64,000 nucleotides of DNA from CAVSQX01 sp963730225 (lineage in GTDB: Bacteria > Planctomycetota > Phycisphaerae > Tepidisphaerales > Tepidisphaeraceae), in the NCBI GenBank assembly GCA_963730225.1, contig CAVSQX010000003.1, forward strand, positions 124,001-188,000. Reading direction: 5' to 3'. Below are positions 17,932 to 25,843 of the stretch, in pieces. Each line of letters opens with the position of its first letter. Position 1 is the stretch's first letter. The translations under genes were made by a program, and so were the position numbers. Below the pieces are notes generated by a model. It was not told where the DNA came from, ran no database searches, and saw only the letters and a program-made list of their open reading frames with translations.

Positions 17932-18983
17932 GCGTGAACCGTTTCCGGAGCTTCGGAGAACTCTTTGTTGAAGATGGCCGCGATTTGGCGAAGTTGTTTC
18001 ATCAATTCCTTGAACGTTTCCGGCAGCAGCGCCTGCGGGCCGTCGCACTGCGCTTCGCTGGGACAGTAGTGAACTTCCACGATGATTCCATGCGCCCCGG
18101 CTGCCATGCCCGCCGTGGCCAGCGCCGGAACATAATCGCGCTTCCCCGCCGCGTGGCTTGGATCAACGATCACCGGCAGATGGCTCCACTGCCGCGCCAC
18201 CGGAATGCTGGTCACATCCAGCGTGTAGCGGACGCTGTCCTCAAATGTTTTGATTCCCCGCTCGCACAACACGACGCTGCGATTCCCCTGGCTCAGCACG
18301 TATTCCGCGCTCAGCAGCCAATCCTTCACCGTCGCCGCCAACCCACGCTTCAACAGCACCGCTTTTCGGGTCTTGCCCACCTCGCGCAGCAGATCAAAAT
18401 TCTGCATGTTGCGGGCCCCGATCTGAAAGCAATCCAGATACGGCTCCATCGGCTCGACCTGCCGGGTGTCCATCACTTCCACGCAAATCGGCATGCCCAG
18501 ATCGTCGGCCGTGTCGCGCATCCATTTGAGCGCTTCCATTCCATGTCCCTGAAACGAATACGGCGACGTTCGCGGCTTAAAAACCCCGCCGCGCAGAATC
18601 GTCGCGCCGCCGTCGCGCACTTCCTTGGCGATGCGATGGAGCATCTGCTCATTCTCCACCGCGCACGGCCCGGCGATGCATGCCGCATGCTTTCCGCCGA
18701 CTTTCACCTTCGGCACTTTCCCGCCACCGATTTCGACCACCGAATCCTGCTCATGAAACTCCCGGCTGGCCAACTTGTACGGCTTCATGATCGGGACCAC
18801 TTTTTCCACCCCGTCCAGGCTCGCCAGATGGGCCTGATCCAGCGACCCCTCTTCTCCAACCGCCCCAATTACCGTGCGAAATTCCCCGCGCGAAAGATGG
18901 GCCTTATTGCCCATCTTCTCGATCTCCGCCACCACCCGATCGATGGCATTGGCCGGCGCGGATGGACTCATTACAATGATCAA
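17928..18983 (-). CDS. aroF: DAHP synthase (3-deoxy-7-phosphoheptulonate synthase), full length
   Basis: A 351-residue shikimate-pathway entry enzyme. The first ~70 residues form a ferredoxin-like regulatory domain ('MIIVMSPSAPANAIDRVV' through 'VVPIMKPYKLASRE'), as in Thermotoga-type enzymes inhibited by aromatic amino acids. The barrel follows with 'GPCAVEN', 'LRGGVFKPRTSPYSFQG', 'GARNMQNF', 'LLKRGL' and 'VIVDPSHAAGKRD'. It heads the housekeeping operon and overlaps tpiA by 4 bases. It is clearly a paralogue of the truncated gene at the left edge, not identical to it. Confidence 0.95.
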   Translation of the reverse strand: MIIVMSPSAPANAIDRVVAEIEKMGNKAHLSRGEFRTVIGAVGEEGSLDQAHLASLDGVEKVVPIMKPYKLASREFHEQDSVVEIGGGKVPKVKVGGKHAACIAGPCAVENEQMLHRIAKEVRDGGATILRGGVFKPRTSPYSFQGHGMEALKWMRDTADDLGMPICVEVMDTRQVEPMEPYLDCFQIGARNMQNFDLLREVGKTRKAVLLKRGLAATVKDWLLSAEYVLSQGNRSVVLCERGIKTFEDSVRYTLDVTSIPVARQWSHLPVIVDPSHAAGKRDYVPALATAGMAAGAHGIIVEVHYCPSEAQCDGPQALLPETFKELMKQLRQIAAIFNKEFSEAPETVHA

Positions 18984-19016
18984 TTCAGTCCTCGATCAAA
19001 AAGGCCCAACAGCTTA

Positions 19017-21347
19017 GTGCAAAATACACGGCCAAACAAGCTGGCAGCACGATCGGTGCCCGGATGTCATCGACAAGGCCGAATCCGCGCTGCCGCTGAG
19101 GTGCTCGAACTGCGGTTGCTTCTATCCGGCTCGCCCCTGATTCTTAGCGGCGGTAGCGGCAATAACACGTTTTATCTTCGCGAAGATTCCGACGCCAAGC
19201 ACCTGGACATCTGGATCAACGCCGCAACGCCTGGCTCCGGAACTCCCACCCAATCCGATCTCATCAGCAACATCAGCACCGTTACCATTACCGGCAATGG
19301 CGTCAACGACACCCTGACGATCGATTTCTCCAACGGCGATCCCTTCCCCTCCACCGTCGCCTTCACCGGCGGCACCGGCAGCAACACGATGACCATCGAC
19401 TCCGGCAACGGTGGAAGCACCATGCAGATCAGCGGCTCTGCCGTCAACTTCGGCTCCACCGCCATCGCCTACACCGCCACCGAATCGATCATCATCAACG
19501 GCGGATCGGGCAACGACACGCTGACTCAGACCGCCCAGCCGACCGCCACGCTCGTTTTCAACGGCGGTGCTGGCAACGACACGCTCACCGTCAACGCCGG
19601 TGGATTCCTCCTCGCCGGCGATCCTGCATCAGCCACAACCAATCTTACCGTCAACGACAACGCCTGGCTTTTCTTCGCGTCCGCCAGCGCCGGAACCGGA
19701 ATCAATGCTCGACATTTGACTGCGCTCAACATCGGCGCTTCTGCAACCGCGCTGGTCGATTCGCCCCCGTCCGCCTCCGATCGCGCCGTACTCGTGCTCG
19801 GCTCGCTCTCCATCAATGCCACCGGCGAGCTCGATCTCACCGGCAACGACCTGATCGTTCACAACGGAAATCTCACCAGCATCAACAGCAATCTCGCCGC
19901 TGGCCAAATCACCAGTTCTCTGGCTGCCCATGTTCCAAACGGTGCGCTCGGTGACGAATTGAATTCAATCGGAACCGGCGTTTTGATGTCCTCCTTCGAC
20001 GGCCAATCGGCCGTCAATACCGATGTGCTGGTCAAATTCACCGTTGTCGGCGATGCCAACCTCGACGGCGTCGTCAACGGCAGCGATTTCACGCTCATCG
20101 ACAACGGTCTGAACAACAAGCTCACCGGCTGGCGCAACGGCGATTTCAATTACGACGGCACGGTCAACGGCGATGACTACACCCTGATCGACAACGCCTT
20201 CAATACCGCATCGCAACAACCCGATCCTCTGGTTTACCAATTGGAAAACGCGCAGGACATCGCCGAGCTTCAATCGCTGCGCACCATCGGAGCCATCGGC
20301 ACGTCTTCCAACTATCCGCAATACACGAATCCCAACGGCACCTGGAATTGGGTTACCGCCGACCAGTGGACCGCCGGCTTCACGCCGGGAATTCTCTGGG
20401 AGCTTTACGCCGCCACCGGCAATCCGTATTTCAAAACCGAAGCCACGCAATTCACTTTGCCCCTGTCAGTTGACGATACCAACACCGGCGATGTCGGCTT
20501 CGAAGTTTTCGACAGCTTCGATCCGCTGCTTCAGCAGGAGCCGGGAAACTCCAGCGTCATTCAGGTGATGCTCAACGCCGCCGCTTCCAAGGCGACCCAA
20601 TACAACGCCACCGTCGGCGCATTCGAAGCCTGGCGGGCCAGCACCTCGGGCAATCCGCTGGCCAACTTCAATGTGCTGATGGATTACATTATGGATTCCA
20701 ATCTGCTCTTCTGGGCCGCCCAGCAGACCGGCAACCAAACCTACTACAACGAAGCCGTGCAGAACGCCATCACCGAGGAAACCTTTCTCGTCCGAGCCGA
20801 CGGCAGTTCCGCCCAATTCGCCTATTTCAATTCAGCCACTGGCCAATTCATCGACAACGAAGCCTACGAAGGCTACAGCGCAAGCAGCACCTGGTCGCGC
20901 GGCGAGGCTTGGGGAATTTACGGCTTCACGATGTGCTATCAGCAAACCGGCCGATCCGATTTCCTCGCCACCGCCGAGAAGATGGCCAACTATTTCCTGG
21001 CGAATCTTCCTTCCGACGACGTTCCCTATTGGGACTTCGACGCGCCCGGCATCCCCAACACCTACCGCGACACTTCTGCCGCGTCCATCGCCGCCGCCGG
21101 GCTGCTTCAGTTGAGCGATGCCATTGCCGTCTCCGATCCCACCGATTCGGCCAAATACCGCTCGGGAGCCGCCGCCATTCTTGCCTCGCTCTCCACCAAT
21201 TACCTGGCCAATCCGGCCAGCCCGGGCGATGGAGTGCTTCTTCAGGGCGCACTGAACGTGCCCGCCAGCCCCTCCGTCAACGACAACTCCCTGATCTTCG
21301 GCGACTATTATTACCTTCAAGCCATCAGCGAATACCTCGCCGGCTGA
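19017..21347 (+). CDS. Secreted GH88-type unsaturated glucuronyl hydrolase with internal dockerin-like module
   Basis: A protein of about 776 residues. The start is uncertain: GTG at 19017 or 19056 precedes the motif 'EVLELRLLLSGS', a variant of the planctomycete N-terminal motif. Residues ~40-400 are Gly/Asn/Asp-rich beta repeats, including the carrier module and two dockerin-like loops starting 'GDANLDGVVNGSDF'. The C-terminal ~370 residues form an alpha/alpha barrel like GH88/GH105, with 'WTAGFTPGILWELY', 'SRGEAWGIYGFTMCYQQTG' and 'YRDTSAASIAAAGLLQLSD'. Such enzymes remove 4,5-unsaturated uronic acids left by polysaccharide lyases. A dockerin in the middle rather than at the end is unusual. 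Confidence 0.85.
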   Translation: MQNTRPNKLAARSVPGCHRQGRIRAAAEVLELRLLLSGSPLILSGGSGNNTFYLREDSDAKHLDIWINAATPGSGTPTQSDLISNISTVTITGNGVNDTLTIDFSNGDPFPSTVAFTGGTGSNTMTIDSGNGGSTMQISGSAVNFGSTAIAYTATESIIINGGSGNDTLTQTAQPTATLVFNGGAGNDTLTVNAGGFLLAGDPASATTNLTVNDNAWLFFASASAGTGINARHLTALNIGASATALVDSPPSASDRAVLVLGSLSINATGELDLTGNDLIVHNGNLTSINSNLAAGQITSSLAAHVPNGALGDELNSIGTGVLMSSFDGQSAVNTDVLVKFTVVGDANLDGVVNGSDFTLIDNGLNNKLTGWRNGDFNYDGTVNGDDYTLIDNAFNTASQQPDPLVYQLENAQDIAELQSLRTIGAIGTSSNYPQYTNPNGTWNWVTADQWTAGFTPGILWELYAATGNPYFKTEATQFTLPLSVDDTNTGDVGFEVFDSFDPLLQQEPGNSSVIQVMLNAAASKATQYNATVGAFEAWRASTSGNPLANFNVLMDYIMDSNLLFWAAQQTGNQTYYNEAVQNAITEETFLVRADGSSAQFAYFNSATGQFIDNEAYEGYSASSTWSRGEAWGIYGFTMCYQQTGRSDFLATAEKMANYFLANLPSDDVPYWDFDAPGIPNTYRDTSAASIAAAGLLQLSDAIAVSDPTDSAKYRSGAAAILASLSTNYLANPASPGDGVLLQGALNVPASPSVNDNSLIFGDYYYLQAISEYLAG
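19579..20212 (+). repeat. Carrier module shared with the S8-type protease (copy B)
   Basis: About 210 residues matching the C-terminal module of the protease at 5304-5975 (same order of landmarks, including 'GTGIN.RHL', 'SDRAVLVLG' and 'VHNGNL', then the dockerin-like pair). The copies differ by an insertion or deletion between 'GNL' and 'FDGQS'. Confidence 0.85.
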
Positions 21348-21457
21348 GTTGACACGCAATTTTCGTCAGCCTCTGATATATCCGGCAAAGTCATGTCGGC
21401 GCAGACCATCGCCATTCTCGACAAGGAGACCGCCCAGGCCCAGGCGGATCTTGCGCA

Positions 21458-22495
21458 ATGACCTTGCGCGACGGCGGCATTGTCGTGCTGCCGACCGAAA
21501 CTGTTTACGGCGCCGCCGGCCGACTCGATCTTCCCGCCACCGCCGCTCGGTTGAGGAAACTGCGCAACGGCAGTGATTCCCAGCCCTTCACCATTCACCT
21601 GGCTCGACCCTCCGACGCATCGCGGTACCTTGGCCCGGTGAATGAATTTGCGATGCGCGTGATGGCCAAATTGTGGCCCGGGCCCGTCGGGCTGAACTTC
21701 GATGTGCCCGCCGCTCGTCGCAGCGAGGTTTGCGCCCAGCGGAATGTCGCCGAGTCTGATCTGTACGCCGACGGCGCCATCACCCTGCGATGCCCCGATC
21801 AATCGTTCACCATCGATGTTCTCGGCCGCGTCGACGGGCCGGTCGCTCTGACCCGTGTCGAATCCATCGCCACCGGCCTGTCAAAAGCACTGGACAACCA
21901 GGTCGACCTGATCTTCGACGGCGGGCCGACGCGCTTCACCAAACCCTCGACACTTTTGAAGGTGGAAGGCAATCGTTACCACATTGTCCGCGTCGGAGTG
22001 TACGATGAACGGATCATCCAGCGCCTGATGCGAACGACGATTTTATTTGTCTGTAGTGGAAACACCTGTCGCTCTCCGATGTCCGAAGCGATCGCGCGGA
22101 CGGTTCTGGCCAAAAAGCTTCACGTTTCTGAGCATGAATTGGAGAACCGCGGAATCAGCGTGATCTCTGCCGGGGCGATGGCGTTTCCCGGCGCTCGCGC
22201 CACGCCGCAGGCGGTGGATGCGGTGAGAGAACTCGGCGGCGATTTGAGCAAGCATCGCTCGCGCACGCTGAGCGTCGAGTTGATTCATCAGGCCGACGCC
22301 GTCTTTGCGATGAGCCGCGGGCACGCCCAGGCGGTCATCGGATTGGTTCCGTCCGTTGCCGACAAGGTCAAGACGCTGAATCCCGACGGCGACATTGAAG
22401 ACCCCATCGGCTCCGACATTGCCGTCTACAAAACGCTGGCCACCCAGTTGCAATCGCTTATCGAAAAGCGCCTCGATGAGCTGGCAATTGCGTAA
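21458..22495 (+). CDS. Fusion of L-threonylcarbamoyladenylate synthase (Sua5/YrdC) and low-molecular-weight phosphatase
   Basis: A 345-residue fusion. Residues 1-185 are a YrdC/Sua5 domain that makes the precursor of tRNA t6A37, with 'GGIVVLPTETVYGAAG', 'PFTIHLARP', 'MAKLWPGPVGL' and 'STLLKVEGNRYHIVRVG'. Residues 190-345 are a low-molecular-weight Tyr/Arg phosphatase with the P-loop 'LFVCSGNTCRSPMSEA' and the acid loop 'NPDGDIEDPIG'. In Bacillus the two are separate genes (ywlC, ywlE) followed by rpiB; here rpiB also follows. A 22-codon open stretch from an ATG at 21393 looks like the missing first helix of Sua5 in another frame, so the start may be affected by a one-base indel near 21455-21461. 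Confidence 0.93.
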   Translation: MTLRDGGIVVLPTETVYGAAGRLDLPATAARLRKLRNGSDSQPFTIHLARPSDASRYLGPVNEFAMRVMAKLWPGPVGLNFDVPAARRSEVCAQRNVAESDLYADGAITLRCPDQSFTIDVLGRVDGPVALTRVESIATGLSKALDNQVDLIFDGGPTRFTKPSTLLKVEGNRYHIVRVGVYDERIIQRLMRTTILFVCSGNTCRSPMSEAIARTVLAKKLHVSEHELENRGISVISAGAMAFPGARATPQAVDAVRELGGDLSKHRSRTLSVELIHQADAVFAMSRGHAQAVIGLVPSVADKVKTLNPDGDIEDPIGSDIAVYKTLATQLQSLIEKRLDELAIA

Positions 22496-22581
22496 CGCGC
22501 CGCAAAATGCAAAATAGGCGAGGCGGATAATGTGTTCGATGGTTTAGGAATCCAAGCCGCATCAGTTGCCCGGAGAATCGG

Positions 22582-23049
22582 ATGAGGATTGCTCTCGCCT
22601 GCGATCATCGCGGTTACGAAGCCAAGCGAAAGCTGCTGCCCGTGCTGAAGAAATTCGGTCACGAGGTGGAAGACTTCGGCTGCGAGAGCATGAACCCGGT
22701 GGATTATCCCGATTACGCCGCTCCCGCTGCCCGCGCGGTGGCCGAGGGGCGATGCGATGCGGGAATACTGCTGGACGGCAGTGGAATCGGCATGTCGGTG
22801 GCCGCGAATAAAATCGCCGGGATTCGGGCCGGGCTGGTTCACGACGAAGTCACCGCCCGCCGGGCCCGGGAGCACAATCACTGCAATGTGCTGTGCATGG
22901 GAACCGATCTGCTCAGCGAAGAACAGATCCGCAGCATCACGGAAATCTTTCTCACCACACCCTTCGGCGAAGGCCGGCACGTGCGTCGCATCGAAAAGCT
23001 CAAGCAACTGGAGTGCGGCGGCCCCGCCTCAAGTTCTTCGCCCACTTAG
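22582..23049 (+). CDS. rpiB: Ribose-5-phosphate isomerase B
   Basis: A 155-residue RpiB/LacA-type isomerase of the pentose phosphate pathway. Motifs are 'IALACDHRGYEAK', 'VDYPDYA', the anion-loop region 'GILLDGSGIGMSVAANKI', 'AGLVHDEVTARRAREHN' and 'NVLCMG'. The catalytic Cys of many family members, located in the glycine-rich loop, is replaced by Asp ('LLDGSGIGMS'), as in the subset of RpiB enzymes that use a carboxylate. It sits 86 bases after the Sua5/phosphatase fusion on the same strand. Confidence 0.94.
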   Translation: MRIALACDHRGYEAKRKLLPVLKKFGHEVEDFGCESMNPVDYPDYAAPAARAVAEGRCDAGILLDGSGIGMSVAANKIAGIRAGLVHDEVTARRAREHNHCNVLCMGTDLLSEEQIRSITEIFLTTPFGEGRHVRRIEKLKQLECGGPASSSSPT

Positions 23050-23116
23050 GCCGATGCATTAAAACGCCGCCGAGGTTATCGGCCGGGATTCTGTCGCACA
23101 GCGAAAGGATTCGCTC

Positions 23117-23596
23117 GTGTCCGCCATCTCCAGCATCAGTTCGCTCATTCCGGGCAACATCCTTCAGCCGTTTATCGGCAAGAAGCACGGTTCAGGAAGC
23201 AAGCCGTCGAGCACGCCCTCCATGCCGCAATTGGGTGGCGCCGGGCTCAAGCAACTCCAGAATTCCGTGCTGATGGCCCTGCAATCCGCCCAGAGCGCCG
23301 ACCCATCGGCCGATCCAAATCAAACCATCGAGAGCGCGATCGCGGCGATATTCAAAAACGGTTTGAACGCAACTTCCGCCACCTCCGCCTCCGCCGCCAA
23401 CGCCGACACCAGCGAAACCGATCCCGCTTCGGCGTCGCAGACATTCTTCAAAGCCATCTCCCAGTACGGCATCACACCCGAGGATTTTCAATCCGACTTC
23501 GCCGCCGCCGTGAAGGATGTGCAGAACAGCATTTTCGCCGGAAAGACGGCGCAGCAGTTTCTGTCGAAGGGCTCGCTGCTGGATATGCTGGCATAG
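23117..23596 (+). CDS. Hypothetical Ala/Ser-rich protein
   Basis: A 159-residue protein starting at a GTG (23117) with AAGGA 8 bases upstream. It has no signal peptide or membrane segment. The composition is rich in Ser, Ala and Gln with a low-complexity stretch near residues 85-105 ('SATSASAANADTSETD'). The C-terminal part ('AISQYGITPEDFQSDFAAAV') looks helical and could be the only folded domain. No family recognised. The adequate ribosome-binding site and codon use like rpiB support it being real. Confidence 0.6.
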   Translation: MSAISSISSLIPGNILQPFIGKKHGSGSKPSSTPSMPQLGGAGLKQLQNSVLMALQSAQSADPSADPNQTIESAIAAIFKNGLNATSATSASAANADTSETDPASASQTFFKAISQYGITPEDFQSDFAAAVKDVQNSIFAGKTAQQFLSKGSLLDMLA

Positions 23597-24124
23597 AATT
23601 CCGCGGTTTGTTTTCTGCTCCGCCGATTTTTCCTTAATCCTGTCCGCGCGAATTTTCGGCGCGGTGCGCGCTGCGGACAAAAGTATGCGCTTTGGATTTG
23701 TGAGTTTAATGACTATTAAACATTTCTGCTTGCCGCATGTCTTTGTCGGATGGGCAGTTGCAGATCGCAATCGCAAATTATTGTTAATTTCTGGTGCGGT
23801 AAGCGCATACCAAAGCACCACGCTGCGGATATTGGACGAAATGACCGCCTCAGCGTGGGAAGGGTGGCTACCGAATCAAAGGGTGGCGCCAAAAGGTCGC
23901 GTGCGACGCTCCTCTCTGCTGTGAAAATGAATTGGAGAGATGTGGTTCCACGAACCCGCCCGGAGGGCGGGGCTAATGGAGGGTTCCAGGGATCAGCGTT
24001 CATCGTTCGCAGGTGCGGCGAAGCAGCGTCAGGACTCAACGCTCAACGGACGTCCGCATCGGAGATACGTGGGCTGATCGCGGCGGCGTTGGGTGAGGCC
24101 ATGCAAAAAAGCTGAGAGAAACGT

Positions 24125-24194
24125 GGATGGACAGGATATACAGGATGAAATTCAGAGGGATTCTGCGGTCTGATCCTGTGAATCCTGTCTATCC
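24125..24194. repeat. Inverted repeat of the ACAGGAT type
   Basis: Left arm 24125-24146 and right arm 24173-24194 are 22 bases each and pair at 19 positions, around a 26-base loop. Each arm carries the core 'ACAGGAT' twice. Elements of this look are dispersed in planctomycete and other environmental genomes (general knowledge). Confidence 0.8.
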
Positions 24195-24290
24195 AAGTTC
24201 CAATCTGATTTTTGGAATCCGCGACGTGCCGGCCCGGTTCGAGTGCAAATGGTTCGAGAGGAGAATTAACAGGAGGCACAAACCGTGGCC

Positions 24291-24343
24291 CCCAGGGACG
24301 TGAGCGGTTGCACGCAAAATCCATTCAGGGATGTCCCAGTTGT
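24291..24343. repeat. Dispersed element, copy 1 (GCGGTTGCACGCAAAAT core)
   Basis: About 50 bases nearly identical to 26771-26821, with the invariant core 'GAGCGGTTGCACGCAAAAT' and an end in 'TGTCCC.GTTG'. It abuts the truncated toxin start at 24351. Confidence 0.8.
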
Positions 24344-24350
24344 TTATCCC

Positions 24351-24374
24351 GGGGGAGAGAATCACTTCAAACAT
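24351..24374 (-). pseudogene. Remnant of a RelE/ParE-type toxin gene (first eight codons)
   Basis: Directly after the antitoxin gene, and overlapping its end by 8 bases, an ATG opens 'MFEVILSP', which looks like the start of RelE/ParE toxins ('MYxVILSP'). The similarity stops at the ninth codon, where sequence leading into the dispersed element at 24291-24343 begins. The toxin body is absent. The short length limits certainty. Confidence 0.45.
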
Positions 24375-24558
24375 CGGACCGCACTTTGCGCCAGTTGCCG
24401 CCTTTGCCGGAGGCGATGGCCATTTCGGCGGAGGCCAGACGCTCGGTCAGCGGTGGACGATTAAGGAACTGAACGTAATCCGACAGCGACTCCAGCCGAT
24501 TGGGTGGCAATTGATCGACCGCCTTTTTGATTTTCCGGCGCAGTTCGATGGCGCTCAT
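24367..24558 (-). CDS. Orphan antitoxin-like small protein
   Basis: A 63-residue protein, 'MSAIELRRKIKKAVDQLPP' followed by 'LESLSDYVQFLNRPPL'. The helix with '(V)xxLPxxxLxxLxDYVxFL' resembles small antitoxin N-termini, including those at 24696 and in DUF2281-like proteins. Its expected toxin partner downstream is reduced to a few codons, so it is probably an orphan. The role is inferred from layout and pattern only. Confidence 0.55.
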   Translation of the reverse strand: MSAIELRRKIKKAVDQLPPNRLESLSDYVQFLNRPPLTERLASAEMAIASGKGGNWRKVRSDV

Positions 24559-24695
24559 GTCGGATATTATAGCGGAGCGAGTTCGGTTCGACGACGCTCA
24601 CCGCGGGCGGTTCGACGAGGCTCAGCGCAGACCGATCCCGGTCGACGCGGATCATTTTGTCTGGAACTGTCGTGCACATCGGGTAGAATCCCGAT

Positions 24696-24920
24696 ATGAG
24701 CAGCGAGACGCAGGAACTTCTGAATATCTGCGAACAATTACCACAAGCCAAGCGGGCGGAGGTGGCTGACTTTGCGCGGTTTTTGCTGGCCGCAAACCAC
24801 AATGCAACACCATTGCAGACCACAGAGCGTTGGCTGGCGACGGCGCGCGGTGCAGCTAAGCCGGGCATGACGACTGATGACGTGATGGCGATGACGCGCG
24901 GTGAGCCGGGTGAGCCGTGA
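24696..24920 (+). CDS. Antitoxin-like protein of a PIN module
   Basis: A 74-residue acidic small protein ('LNICEQLPQAKRAEVADFARFLLAA') like other antitoxin N-terminal helices, with a tail 'MTTDDVMAMTRGEPGEP' of the kind that wraps a PIN toxin. Its stop overlaps the start of the PIN-domain gene (GTGA), the usual arrangement for VapBC-type pairs. The ATG at 24696 lies just after a possible -10-like 'TAGAAT'. Confidence 0.7.
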   Translation: MSSETQELLNICEQLPQAKRAEVADFARFLLAANHNATPLQTTERWLATARGAAKPGMTTDDVMAMTRGEPGEP

Positions 24921-25314
24921 GCGCGTTTCTAATCGACGCGAACGTGCTGCTTGACATCGCAACGGCCGACCGGGTGTGGATGGCTTGGTCGCAGGGGCAA
25001 CTCGGCATGGCGGCGGCACGCGGGGCGGTATTTGTCAATCCAATAATCTATGCGGAACTCGCGCCGGCGTTTTCGAGCGCGGCCGATCTCGATCGCTGGC
25101 TCGATCCAGGTATTTTTCGCCGGGCCGCGCTTCCATACGAAGCCGGCTGGCTGGCGGCGCAGGCTTTCTTGAAATATCGCCGGGCGCTCGCACCACGCCG
25201 TTGCCGGATTTCTACATTGGGGCGCACGCGGAAGCCGAGAAATTGACTCTAGTCACGCGCGATGCGTCTCGGTATCGAACCTACTTTCCTGAGGTTGCCC
25301 TGATCTCGCCATGA
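24917..25314 (+). pseudogene. PIN-domain toxin (VapC-like), frameshifted
   Basis: A putative ribonuclease toxin of about 132 residues. The start is a GTG: 'FLIDANVLLDIATAD' carries the first metal-binding Asp of PIN domains, and 'NPIIYAELAPAF' the conserved Glu. The third acidic cluster, in 'LPDFYIGAHAEAEKLTLVTRD', lies in another frame. One base appears missing within about 25175-25190 (the GGGCGCTCG stretch); adding one base gives a continuous PIN domain. Without it the toxin lacks its last catalytic residues. It could be a real inactivation or one of the many indels in this window. Confidence 0.8.
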
Positions 25315-25370
25315 TGGCTTACATGCATCGCACATCAATTTTGAAAGCGATCGGCTGGAGGAGATAACCG

Positions 25371-25586
25371 ATGCGTTTCAAATTCAAAACATTCTTGTTG
25401 ACGGTTTTGCAGGCAACTGCGTGGTGGGGGATTTCGTTTGCGGTAGGGGAGACGCCGGGCGATGGTGCGATGCCGGCAACGGCGGAGGTGGCGACTTCGC
25501 AGGCGGCGGCTACTCAGGCGACGGGGCCGGTGGTTGATCCGGCGCTCGATGAATCAACCGGGGCAGCTCTGAGTTGGATGGGCTGA
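25371..25586 (+). pseudogene. Internally deleted copy of the SGNH esterase gene
   Basis: A 71-codon frame with a strong GGAGGAG site. It encodes a signal peptide ('FLLTVLQATAWWGISFAVGE') and a Thr/Ala-rich stretch ending 'GPVVDPALDESTG'. This parallels the start of the esterase at 28429 ('GPVVDPAVALPRVMD'). The bases after it ('GGGGGAGGAAATGACGAAGGATGAAGG') resemble the 3' end of that esterase gene, but the ~800-base catalytic part is missing. It reads as a duplicate that lost its middle. The short peptide may still be translated. Confidence 0.55.
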
Positions 25587-25620
25587 AATGAAATGCATCG
25601 GGGCGGTGGGGGAGGAAATG

Positions 25621-25680
25621 ACGAAGGATGAAGGATGAAGGATGAGGGACGAGGGACGAGGGACGAGGGACGAGGGAGGA
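25621..25680. repeat. Tandem 7-base repeats (GAAGGAT and GAGGGAC)
   Basis: Three units of GAAGGAT are followed by about four of GAGGGAC, then GAGGA. A shorter GAAGGAT tract is found at the end of the esterase gene near 29430. Such tracts are common at the ends of planctomycete intergenic repeats (general knowledge). The flanks up to 25765 include 'CTCAACGCTCAACGCTCAA'. Confidence 0.85.
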
Positions 25681-25843
25681 GGGAATGCAACGCTCTCTTC
25701 GAGCCTGCCTTCGATGAACTCAGTCGAATCGAGCCTCAGAGCCGAAGGCAACACTCAACGCTCAACGCTCAATTTTGAAGGGGGAAGAAATGGAGGGGGC
25801 GGTCAGGGAAAATGAGCCGCGGCGCGCGGGGGGGCGAGATTGT

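Larger units (their letters stand above)
23597..24350. other. Long gene-poor interval with repeats
   Basis: About 750 bases without a convincing gene. The first 150 bases are AT-richer than the surroundings. The rest contains the inverted repeat at 24125-24194, a 'CTCAACGCTCAACG' motif near 24035 that recurs near 25755, and the element at 24291-24343 that also occurs at 26771. Short open frames here have no protein-like features. Confidence 0.6.

Noticed and set aside
17934..19016. Upstream extension of the GH88-type gene across the antisense of aroF
   Set aside because: The extension is the complement of the DAHP synthase gene; protein character begins only near 19,020-19,100.
25621..25680. 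CRISPR-like array
   Set aside because: The repeat units are 7 bases, directly adjacent and without spacers.
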